This document shows, piece by piece, positions 12,531-19,898 of a stretch of 64,000 nucleotides of DNA. The stretch is taken from the NCBI GenBank assembly GCA_036785705.1, contig JAWUZG010000032.1:11364001-11428000 (forward strand), written 5' to 3'. Position 1 is the first letter of the stretch. The number at the start of each line of letters is the position of its first letter. Below the pieces are notes generated by a model, which was given only the letters and a program-made list of their open reading frames with translations, searched no databases and was not told where the DNA came from. Origin of the DNA: Acanthornis magna (taxonomy: Eukaryota; Chordata; Aves; Passeriformes; Acanthizidae). Made by a program: the position numbers and the translations under genes.

Positions 12531-13482
12531 TGTCTTCGTTTGATAGACAGGTGTCTGCTTAGGAAGGTGGGAACCTTCCTTAGAACAGAGAATGTGAATC
12601 CCCTTCCCTCCAAATTATTATAACTTTAGAATCAAGGGCTCTCAGGCAAAGGTATGGGAAAAGGAATAAGAGGTTTTTTTACTAGTATCTATAATGAGGT
12701 AAACAATCAGTAACAAAAAAAACAGTAAACAAAACCAAAAAAACTCGGTGGCAAATGTCCCTGGACTGTCAGGCACTTTCCCGTATGGTGCAGTCACGGT
12801 CACGGCCAGCAGGGGCGCTGTTGGGCTCCTAGACCAGCAGGGCAGGTGCGATGACTCCCGGGAAGCTGCAGATGGCGCTGTGGCGCGAGGTTGGATCTGT
12901 GTCACGCGCGTGATGGCGGACGGGGCTGGAGCAGGTGGAGTGCAGATGGACAAAGCGCAGCAAAGGGATGGAACGGCCAGGTGGGCTCACCTGAGCCAGC
13001 CAGCAGAGGAGGCAGCAGGAGTTCCGCAGCTGTGGCAGGCAAGGCGTGGGGTGGCAGCAGGCAGGGCGAGGAGCGGCAGCAGGCAGGGCGAGGAGCGGCA
13101 GCAGGCGAGGGGTCTCGTCTTGCTGCAGCGCAGCTGGGAAACGCGCCCTCCCGGAGGGTAGAAGGGACCAGGATCCCGTCCTCCCCCGTCCCAAGTGAGA
13201 ACTCACCCAACAGGTAGAGAGAAAGACCAGTGCAAAACCGGGCCTTTTCTGCAATTGTAGCCAAAAAAACAGAGCCGCCTTTTTCCCCCTGCTCTCTCCT
13301 CCAAGAGCCCCGAGCGAGTGAGTGAGTGTCCCCTTATCAAATCTTGCCATCTCTTGTTCCTCTGCCTGGCCAGCGAAAAGGCTTTGTCTCCTTTGTGAGC
13401 GTAGATGGCCCTTAAGTACCGGTCATTAGTTGCTTAGCAACAGAATGGGAAAAATTCCACTTGCCCCCCCCAACCTTCCACA
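12531..13482 (-). repeat. 3' LTR of the provirus
   Basis: 952 bp, TGTGGAAGG...CGAAGACA in element orientation. It is GC- and CpG-rich compared with the host DNA around it. It contains a minisatellite-like tract at about 13053-13112 with two and a half copies of a 22-bp unit (gcagcaggcagggcgaggagcg). No canonical AATAAA is seen on the coding strand; an AGTAAA variant lies near 12678-12683, before T-poor sequence, and is only a candidate poly(A) signal. No strong TATA box was recognised. It looked identical to the 5' LTR throughout. Confidence 0.95.
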
Positions 13483-13504
13483 TTATCCACCCCGAATTTT
13501 TTCC
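13483..13504 (-). other. Candidate polypurine tract
   Basis: Directly next to the 3' LTR, the coding (minus) strand reads ggaaaaaattcggggtggataa, rich in purines but interrupted by T and C. Its position is right for priming plus-strand DNA synthesis. The composition is weak, so this is a positional call. Confidence 0.4.
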
Positions 13505-13610
13505 ATTCCAACATATTACATTGAACTTAAGCCTTTAAACTATATACATACAAGCATTACTCTGATTATATACATACAGATATGGATACAGGCACAATGT
13601 TATGGGCAGT

Positions 13611-14396
13611 TCAACCCCAACTGAGGTCCCCCTGAGGTATGCATCGTGTCTCTCCATCCTCTTGCATCACCCACCAGGTACACCCTGGTCCCCGAGCGAA
13701 GACAACCCCACGGGTGGGTCTGTCTTTGCTCAAGGCAGAATTAATCCAAACAGTTTTCCCCAGCATGCCTCTCATTTGCACTACTGGAACCTTATCCCCG
13801 TCTGCTGTTTGCAAGGGTTCAGATTGGGCAGGGCCAGCCCTGTTGGTGGAGCCTCGGGTGTTAACTAGCCAGGTGGCCTTGGCTAAATGCTGTTCCCAAT
13901 TTTTGAAAGTCCCCCCACCTAAAGCCTTCAAGGTGGTTTTTAGCAGGCCGTTGCATCGTTCTACTTTACCAGCAGCAGGTGCATGATAAGGAATGTGGTA
14001 CACCCACTCAATGCCATGTTCCCTAGCCCAGGTGTTTATGAGGCTATTTTTGAAATGAGTCCCGTTGTCCGACTCAATTCTCTCAGGGGTACCATGCCTC
14101 CAAAGGACTTGCCTTTCAAGGCCCAGGATGGTGTTACGGGCAGTGGCATGAGGCACAGGGTAGGTCTCCAGCCACCCAGTGGTGGCCTCTACCATTGTGA
14201 GCACGTAGCGCTTGCCGTGGCGGGTTTGAGGCAGTGTGATGTAATCGATCTGCCAGGCCTCCCCATACTTGTATTTGGTCCATCTTCCCCCATACCACAG
14301 GGGTTTCACCCGCTTGGCTTGCTTGATGGCAGCACATGTCTCACAGTTATGGATCACCTGGGAGATACAGTCCATAGTTAGATCCACCCCTCGGTC
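13611..14396 (-). pseudogene. pol C-terminal part: integrase, cut off by TGA
   Basis: This open frame continues the pol frame directly after an in-frame TGA (14397-14399). It starts inside the zinc-binding domain: the Cys pair CETC lies at codons 19-22 after the TGA, while the His pair lies upstream of the stop. The catalytic core follows, with Asp in WQIDY, Asp in ESDNG and Glu in GKVERCNG. The spacing between the second Asp and the Glu is exactly 35 residues, the retroviral D,D(35)E signature. A C-terminal domain rich in Trp and Gly ends the protein at 13611. It would join viral DNA to host DNA in the nucleus. No separate start codon is evident, so it should be made only if the TGA is read through. 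No dUTPase follows, unlike mammalian ERV-L. The remaining frame is undamaged, which fits a young copy. Confidence 0.92.
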
Positions 14397-14399
14397 TCA
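14397..14399 (-). other. In-frame TGA interrupting pol
   Basis: Pol reads on in the same frame on both sides of this single stop codon. It falls between the His pair (AHDASGH) and the Cys pair (CETC) of the integrase zinc-binding domain, so the product would keep RT and RNase H but lose integrase function. It is the only clear inactivating change found in the element. Confidence 0.9.
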
Positions 14400-16793
14400 T
14401 GCCCACTTATAGGTGGCATCTCTGCCCTGATGGCCTGAGGCATCATGGGCCCATCGGGCTAGGAACAACTCTCCTTTGTGCTGCCAATCTAAATCTACCT
14501 GTGACACCTCTATTTTTGCAGCCTGATCTACTTGTTCATTGTTTCGGTGTTCCTCATTAGCTCGGCTCTTGGGGATATGGGCATCTACATGACGGACTTT
14601 CACAGGTAGCTTCTCTACCCGACTGGCAATGTCTCGCCATTCGTCCGCAGCCCAGATTGGTCTTCCTCTACGCTGCCAGTTGGCCTTTTTCCACCTTTCC
14701 AACCAACCCCACAGAGCATTGGCTACCATCCATGAATCGGTGTACAGGTATAGCTTTGGCCACTTCTCTCTTTCAGCAAGGTCGAGGGCCAGCTGAACGG
14801 CTTTGAGTTCGGCAAGTTGGCTTGATCCACCTTCTCCTTCAGTAGCTTCTGCGACCTGCCGTGTGGGGCTCCATACAGCTGCTTTCCATTTTCGGTTTGC
14901 CCCCACAATACGACAGGAACCATCAGTGAAGAGAGCGTAGCATGTTTCATCTTGTGGCAGTTGGTTGTACGGTGGAGCTTCCTCTGCGCGAGTCACCTGT
15001 TCCTGCTCCTCTTCATCAGTGAGACCAAAGTTTTCACCTTCGGGCCAATTTGTAATTATTTCCAAGATCCCAGGGCGATTCGGGTTTCCAATACGGGCGC
15101 GCTGCGTGATGAGGGCAATCCATTTACTCCACGTGGCATCGGTGGCATGGTGGGTAGAGGGAACCTTTCCCTTGAACATCCACCCCAGCACCGGTAGTCG
15201 GGGTGCAAGAAGAAGTTGTGCTTCTGTGCCAATAACTTCTGAAGTGGCTTGGACACCTTCATAGGCTGCCAGAATTTCCTTCTCTGTGGGAGTGTAGTTG
15301 GCTTCGGACCCTCTGTAGCTTCGGCTCCAGAATCCCAGTGGACGACCTCGAGTCTCGCCAGGCATCTTCTGCCAAAGGCTCCAAGATAAACCATGACTCC
15401 CGGCTGCAGAGTAGAGCACATTCTTCACTTCTGGTCCTGTCCTGACTGGGCCAAGGGCTACCGCATGAGCGATCTCTTGCTTGATCTGGGCGAAGGCTTG
15501 TTGTTGTTCAGGGCCCCAGTGGAAATCATTCTTCTTGCGTGTCACCAGGTAGAGAGGGCTCACAATCTGGCTGTACTCAGGGATGTGCATCCTCCAGAAG
15601 CCTATGGCGCCTAGGAAAGCTTGTGTCTCCTTCTTGTTGGTTGGTGGGGACATCGCTGTGATTTTATTGATGACCTCAGTGGGGATCTGACGCCGTCCAT
15701 CTTGCCACTTCACCCCCAGGAACTGGATCTCTTTGGCAGGCCCCTTGACTTTGCTCCTTTTGATGGCGAGACCGGCTCCCAGAAGAATCTGGATGATTTT
15801 CTCTCCTTTCTCAAACACTTCTTCTGCTGTACCCCCCCACACAATGATGTCATCGATGTATTGCAGATGTTCCGGAGCCTCACCCTTTTCCAGTGCAGCC
15901 TGGATCAGTCCATGGCAGATGGTGGGACTGTGTTTCCATCCCTGGGGCAGTTGGTTCCAGGTGTACTGCACGCCCCTCCAGGTGAAAGCAAACTGAGGCC
16001 TGCACTCTGCTGCCAGAGGAATGGAGAAAAATGCGTTCGCAATGTCAATAGTGGCATACCACTTTGCTGCTTTGGACTCCAGCTCATACTGGAGCTCCAG
16101 CATATCTGGCACGGCAGCGCTCAGCGGTGGAGTCACCTCATTCAAAGCACGATAGTCCACAGTCAATCTCCAATCTCCATCAGATCTGCGCACAGGCCAA
16201 ATGGGGCTGTTGAAGGGTGAGTGGGCCTTGCTGACCACCCCTTGGCACTCCAGCTCACGGATCAGCTTGTGGATGGGAATCACAGCATCTCGATTCGTTC
16301 GATACTGCCGGCGGTGCACTGTCGAGGTGGCAATTGGTACCCGTTGTTCCTCTTCCTTCAAGAGTCCAACTGCAGAAGGGTTCTCTGATAGTCCAGGCAA
16401 GGTGTTCAATTGCCTAACGCCCTCTACCTCAACAGCAGCTATTCCAAAAGCCCACCTGAGTCCTTTCGGGTCTTTGAAATAGCCGTTCCGGAGGAAATCT
16501 ATGCCCAGAATACACGGGGCCTTTGGACCAGTCACAATGGGATGTTTCTGCCACTCCTTCCCAGTCAGGCTCACCTCGGCTTCCACCAGCGTCAACTCTT
16601 GTGATCCCCCTGTCACCCCAGCAATAGAAATGGGTTCTGCCCCAACATGTCCCGATGGCATTAGGGTACACTGTGCACCTGTATCAACCAATGCTTCATA
16701 TTTTTGTGGCTCTGATGTACCAGGCCATCGAATCCACACAGTCCAAAAGACACGGTTTTCCCATGCCTCTACCTGGCTAGAGGCAGGGCCCCT
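14400..16793 (-). CDS. pol: protease, reverse transcriptase, RNase H
   Basis: The frame opens right after the gag UAG (16794-16796) and is the same frame as gag, so it should be made as Gag-Pol by stop readthrough. Numbering from the codon after UAG: an aspartic protease with VDTGAQ (Asp 37) and CILGID (94-99), and RT with Asp 250 in TIDIANAFFS, LPQGWKHSPT and the YIDD box (312-315, bases 15849-15860). A decayed Ty3-like RNase H 'tether' follows at about 459-508, ending NYTPTEKEILAAYEG. Next is the working-type RNase H with Asp 624 (FTDGS), Glu 662, Asp 686 (YTDSW) and Asp 756. The integrase His pair is at 783 and 788. Translation stops at the TGA after codon 798. The enzymes would process Gag and copy the RNA genome into DNA. 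Motif style is ERV-L-like. No frameshift is seen. Confidence 0.95.
15270..15420 (-). other. Degenerate first RNase H (tether) in pol
   Basis: Between RT and the catalytic RNase H, the protein shows the old RNase H layout found in Ty3-like elements: VLYSAAGSHGLSW, then PLGFWSRSYRGSEANYTPTE and KEILAAYE. The Asp expected at the start of such a domain is replaced (Ser-Ala), so it should be non-catalytic. Known background: vertebrate retroviruses carry a decayed ancestral RNase H as the 'connection' domain plus a newer active one. Confidence 0.65.
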
Positions 16794-16799
16794 CTAGCC
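16775..16799 (-). promoter_or_regulatory. Gag stop hairpin, likely readthrough signal
   Basis: On the coding strand a perfect 9-bp stem (GGCTAGAGG / CCTCTAGCC) closes a 7-nt loop, and the gag UAG (16794-16796) lies inside its 5' arm. gag and pol are in the same frame on either side. This arrangement is like the in-frame UAG suppression of gammaretroviruses rather than a frameshift. In murine leukaemia virus the signal is a pseudoknot downstream of the stop, so a stem that contains the stop is different. The hairpin is seen; the function is inference. Confidence 0.6.
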
Positions 16800-18821
16800 C
16801 TGGTTATCATTCCCTTCCTGGGCATACATTCCACCGTCAAGGGAATCTGACACAACATCTTCCCTTCTGTTGTACTCAGCAGGTCGGCTGCGGGAAGCTG
16901 AGGCTACCTTCGCTCTGGCAGAACCCCCTCGGCTAGCATTGCCCTCCTTAAGCTGACGCACTCGTTCTGCCAGGACAGAAGTGGGCTTCCCATCCCACCT
17001 TTTCATGTCTTCCCCGTGGTCATGCAGAAAGAACCACAGCTCAGCTCGTGGGGTGTACCCTCTCTCTCTAGGTGGGGGACGTCGGGCTCTGGTGTTGGGG
17101 CCTGTGATTCTCACTGGTGCCACACTGTTTTTCCTCACCTCCTCAATTTCCTCCCTGATCTCCTTCCTCATCTCCTTCATCTCCTCCTTCAACTCCTTAA
17201 CCACAGCAGAGACCTGAGCCTGCATTGGGCCATTGATCACACTTGCATAATGCCTGAGCTTGTCAGCTACAGAGCTTACTGTCTCACGGTTGTCATCGGC
17301 ATTAATTGTTGCAATGTAGGTGACATATTGGGTTGGCCCTAGACTTGCCAGGTTCCACAACATTTGCCCTGTGCACCTGACCTTGTCAGGATCATTTTCG
17401 TGCTGTCCGTCCCTCCCAAAAAGCACCTCCTGTACTGCCACTTCTCTCAGCCGTTGGATCGCTTCCTCAACGGTCTTCCAGGGCAATCTACGGTAGTTCT
17501 CCTGCATTCTGTCTTTGTGAACAAACCTCTCTCTCACACTCATTAAAAGCCTCTCCCAGAGAGAAATGGGTCCTGCCTCCCTCACGAACACCTTGTCAAC
17601 ACCCCCGTCCAGGGCCATGGATCCCAAATTCCTGGCCTCGTTACCATCCAGCTGCACGCCTGGGCCCATGCGGTCCCAAACCTGAAGTAACCAGGTTGAG
17701 AAAGCCTCGCCCTTCCGCCGCACAATGTCATTGTGCAAAGTACGGATAGTGTCGTACGACAGGGACTCGGTGATGATTATAGGCTCAGGCTCCCCTGCTG
17801 GTTGTGAGGGCCCTGGTTCCCCATCATCACTAACTGGGCGTACTGATTTGGTCTTATACTTCCTCCGCTGCACAGGGGCAACCGCTGCTGGTTGTGACTG
17901 CCCTTGAGGTTCAGCTGGAACCTGGACGGTTGTAATGTCAGTGGGTTCCGCTGCTGCACCATCCAACTCTTCCCCTGTGGGGCAAGGAGAGGGCTTCCCA
18001 CCAGCTGAGGAAGTGTATTCCCTCAACACCTGACGTATTTTTTCCTCCATTACCTCCATCCAATTTGGTTGGTTCATTTCTGGGGCAGGCTGTTGGACAG
18101 GGTCAGGCCCTGGGGCAGGGTCAGGTTCAGGGACAGGGTCAGGTTTGGGGGTGCTCTCAGGCTCTGGGACAGCCTCGGGCTCTGTAGCGACATCCCTAGT
18201 CCCTGTGGCAACATCCCTAGTTTCTGTGGCAACATCCCTAGTTTCTATGGCAGCATCCCTAGTCTCCGTGGCGACATCCCTAGTCCCTGTGGCAACATCC
18301 CTAGTCTCCGTGGCAACATCCCTAGTCTCCGTGGCAACATCCCTAGTCTTCGTGGCAACATCCCTAGTCCCTGTGGCAGCTGTTAGAGTGGTTACCCAGG
18401 GCAGTCTCCCCCTTTCTCGGGATGCAAAGAGGAATAGACCTATCAGCAATGCCAACCACTGTACGATGTCATTAGCATTTAGAGAGTATATGAACCCTCC
18501 AAGCCCTGGTAGGATAGGCCCAAAGAAAGGGGTGAAGGGTTGAGAAAAAATTCCCTCTGGTGTCATCTCCTCACAAAAGGTACCATTACCAAACAGACTC
18601 CAAAAACATATACTCACGGTGTTAAAGCCCTGTAACCAAGTGCCCGCCGCCCAAAGGACGTGAAAAATCCATAAATTCCTCACCTTATTGACCCATTGTG
18701 AGAACTGGATAACAACCACCGCAACCTTAGTCATAGGACCCATGTTTAGACAGGGAGCTGCAAATGGGAAAAATGTGGCCACGAGCATGTGCCAGCCAAA
18801 CCAAGGTATGTTAGACCACAT
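16794..18821 (-). CDS. gag polyprotein with N-terminal membrane region
   Basis: 675 codons from the ATG at 18819-18821, chosen because it is the first in-frame ATG and has a strong Kozak context (GGCACCATGT); an upstream GTG at 18854 is not needed. Residues 1-135 are hydrophobic, with about four possible membrane segments, the clearest at 119-133 (IVQWLALLIGLFLFA) followed by RERGR, and a sequon NGT at 79-81. Residues 150-212 are nine 7-residue repeats of TETRDVA type; 214-247 are Pro/Glu/Asp-rich. Residues 350-530 are a helical, capsid-like region; 541-565 a charged coiled coil (KELKEEMKEMRKEIREEIEE); and 576-652 an Arg-rich tail. No CCHC zinc knuckle and no PPxY or PTAP late motif is seen. 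It is the expected structural protein of the particle. The membrane region suggests assembly on an internal membrane. The frame is intact. Confidence 0.85.
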   Translation of the reverse strand: MWSNIPWFGWHMLVATFFPFAAPCLNMGPMTKVAVVVIQFSQWVNKVRNLWIFHVLWAAGTWLQGFNTVSICFWSLFGNGTFCEEMTPEGIFSQPFTPFFGPILPGLGGFIYSLNANDIVQWLALLIGLFLFASRERGRLPWVTTLTAATGTRDVATKTRDVATETRDVATETRDVATGTRDVATETRDAAIETRDVATETRDVATGTRDVATEPEAVPEPESTPKPDPVPEPDPAPGPDPVQQPAPEMNQPNWMEVMEEKIRQVLREYTSSAGGKPSPCPTGEELDGAAAEPTDITTVQVPAEPQGQSQPAAVAPVQRRKYKTKSVRPVSDDGEPGPSQPAGEPEPIIITESLSYDTIRTLHNDIVRRKGEAFSTWLLQVWDRMGPGVQLDGNEARNLGSMALDGGVDKVFVREAGPISLWERLLMSVRERFVHKDRMQENYRRLPWKTVEEAIQRLREVAVQEVLFGRDGQHENDPDKVRCTGQMLWNLASLGPTQYVTYIATINADDNRETVSSVADKLRHYASVINGPMQAQVSAVVKELKEEMKEMRKEIREEIEEVRKNSVAPVRITGPNTRARRPPPRERGYTPRAELWFFLHDHGEDMKRWDGKPTSVLAERVRQLKEGNASRGGSARAKVASASRSRPAEYNRREDVVSDSLDGGMYAQEGNDNQG
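18186..18374 (-). repeat. Nine-copy 21-bp tandem repeat inside gag
   Basis: Nine head-to-tail 21-bp units encode the 7-residue motif TxTRDVA (third or nearby positions vary: TGTRDVA, TKTRDVA, TETRDVA, IETRDVA). The length being a multiple of three keeps the frame. Copy number is likely to vary between proviruses. Confidence 0.95.
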
Positions 18822-18914
18822 GGTGCCACTAAATGAGGTTTCTATGTTCAGCACACTAAAAAATCGGTCTCCCAGAAACTGTTATTCCTTTTGCACCTTT
18901 TTCTCTCAATGCCC

Positions 18915-18936
18915 TCGAGCCCCACATTGGGCGCCA
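18915..18936 (-). other. Primer binding site for tRNA-Lys(CUU)
   Basis: On the coding strand the site begins TGGCGCCCAATGTGGGGC, five bases downstream of the 5' LTR. It matches the 3' end of vertebrate tRNA-Lys(CUU) at 21 of 22 positions (from memory of the tRNA). This is the Lys(1,2) type primer used by spumaviruses, some lentiviruses and some betaretroviruses. It primes minus-strand DNA synthesis. Confidence 0.9.
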
Positions 18937-18941
18937 AAATC

Positions 18942-19893
18942 TGTCTTCGTTTGATAGACAGGTGTCTGCTTAGGAAGGTGGGAACCTTCCTTAGAACAGA
19001 GAATGTGAATCCCCTTCCCTCCAAATTATTATAACTTTAGAATCAAGGGCTCTCAGGCAAAGGTATGGGAAAAGGAATAAGAGGTTTTTTTACTAGTATC
19101 TATAATGAGGTAAACAATCAGTAACAAAAAAAACAGTAAACAAAACCAAAAAAACTCGGTGGCAAATGTCCCTGGACTGTCAGGCACTTTCCCGTATGGT
19201 GCAGTCACGGTCACGGCCAGCAGGGGCGCTGTTGGGCTCCTAGACCAGCAGGGCAGGTGCGATGACTCCCGGGAAGCTGCAGATGGCGCTGTGGCGCGAG
19301 GTTGGATCTGTGTCACGCGCGTGATGGCGGACGGGGCTGGAGCAGGTGGAGTGCAGATGGACAAAGCGCAGCAAAGGGATGGAACGGCCAGGTGGGCTCA
19401 CCTGAGCCAGCCAGCAGAGGAGGCAGCAGGAGTTCCGCAGCTGTGGCAGGCAAGGCGTGGGGTGGCAGCAGGCAGGGCGAGGAGCGGCAGCAGGCAGGGC
19501 GAGGAGCGGCAGCAGGCGAGGGGTCTCGTCTTGCTGCAGCGCAGCTGGGAAACGCGCCCTCCCGGAGGGTAGAAGGGACCAGGATCCCGTCCTCCCCCGT
19601 CCCAAGTGAGAACTCACCCAACAGGTAGAGAGAAAGACCAGTGCAAAACCGGGCCTTTTCTGCAATTGTAGCCAAAAAAACAGAGCCGCCTTTTTCCCCC
19701 TGCTCTCTCCTCCAAGAGCCCCGAGCGAGTGAGTGAGTGTCCCCTTATCAAATCTTGCCATCTCTTGTTCCTCTGCCTGGCCAGCGAAAAGGCTTTGTCT
19801 CCTTTGTGAGCGTAGATGGCCCTTAAGTACCGGTCATTAGTTGCTTAGCAACAGAATGGGAAAAATTCCACTTGCCCCCCCCAACCTTCCACA
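18942..19893 (-). repeat. 5' LTR of the provirus (promoter LTR)
   Basis: 952 bp, the same length as the 3' LTR and apparently the same sequence. In element orientation it begins TGTGGAAGGTTGGGGGGGG and ends CGAAGACA next to the primer site. As the upstream LTR it should carry the promoter for gag-pol, firing leftward. It holds the same CpG-rich core and 22-bp repeat tract (about 19464-19523). A 173-codon open frame (19240-19761, minus) is discussed in the findings and is not called a gene. Confidence 0.95.
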
Positions 19894-19898
19894 CTTGG
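19894..19898 (+). repeat. Target site duplication CTTGG (right)
   Basis: Second copy of the 5-bp target duplication, directly after the right LTR. It shows this is the original insertion junction and not a rearranged copy. Confidence 0.9.

Larger units (their letters stand above)
12531..19893 (-). mobile_element. Full-length ERV-L-like provirus, env-less
   Basis: A complete class III-like endogenous retrovirus of 7,363 bp, read on the minus strand. Order in its own direction: 5' LTR (18942-19893), tRNA-Lys primer site, gag, in-frame UAG, pol (PR-RT-RNase H-integrase), weak polypurine tract, 3' LTR (12531-13482). Both LTRs are 952 bp, start TG and end CA in the element's orientation, and looked identical when read against each other. 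The open frames inside them are the same in both. A CTTGG duplication flanks the insert. Only about 128 bp separate the integrase stop from the 3' LTR, so there is no env and no dUTPase. Pol sequence style, the 5-bp duplication and the spumavirus-type Lys(1,2) primer site point to the ERV-L/spuma-related branch; the family name is inference. The only break seen is one TGA in pol. Confidence 0.95.

Noticed and set aside
12642..12953. 103-codon minus-strand frame and other short frames in each LTR
   Set aside because: They overlap each other in several frames of a GC-rich repeat-bearing LTR, with no domain. They occur twice only because the LTRs are duplicates.
14723..14950. 75-codon minus-strand frame inside pol
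   Set aside because: It lies in another frame within the RNase H coding region and has no independent support.
13602..16482. Many plus-strand open frames of 60-199 codons across the pol region
   Set aside because: They are antisense shadows of the minus-strand pol gene; none has its own domain or coding signature.
18852..18854. GTG as the gag start
   Set aside because: A eukaryotic start at the ATG 33 bases downstream has a strong Kozak context; the GTG reading only extends the open frame.
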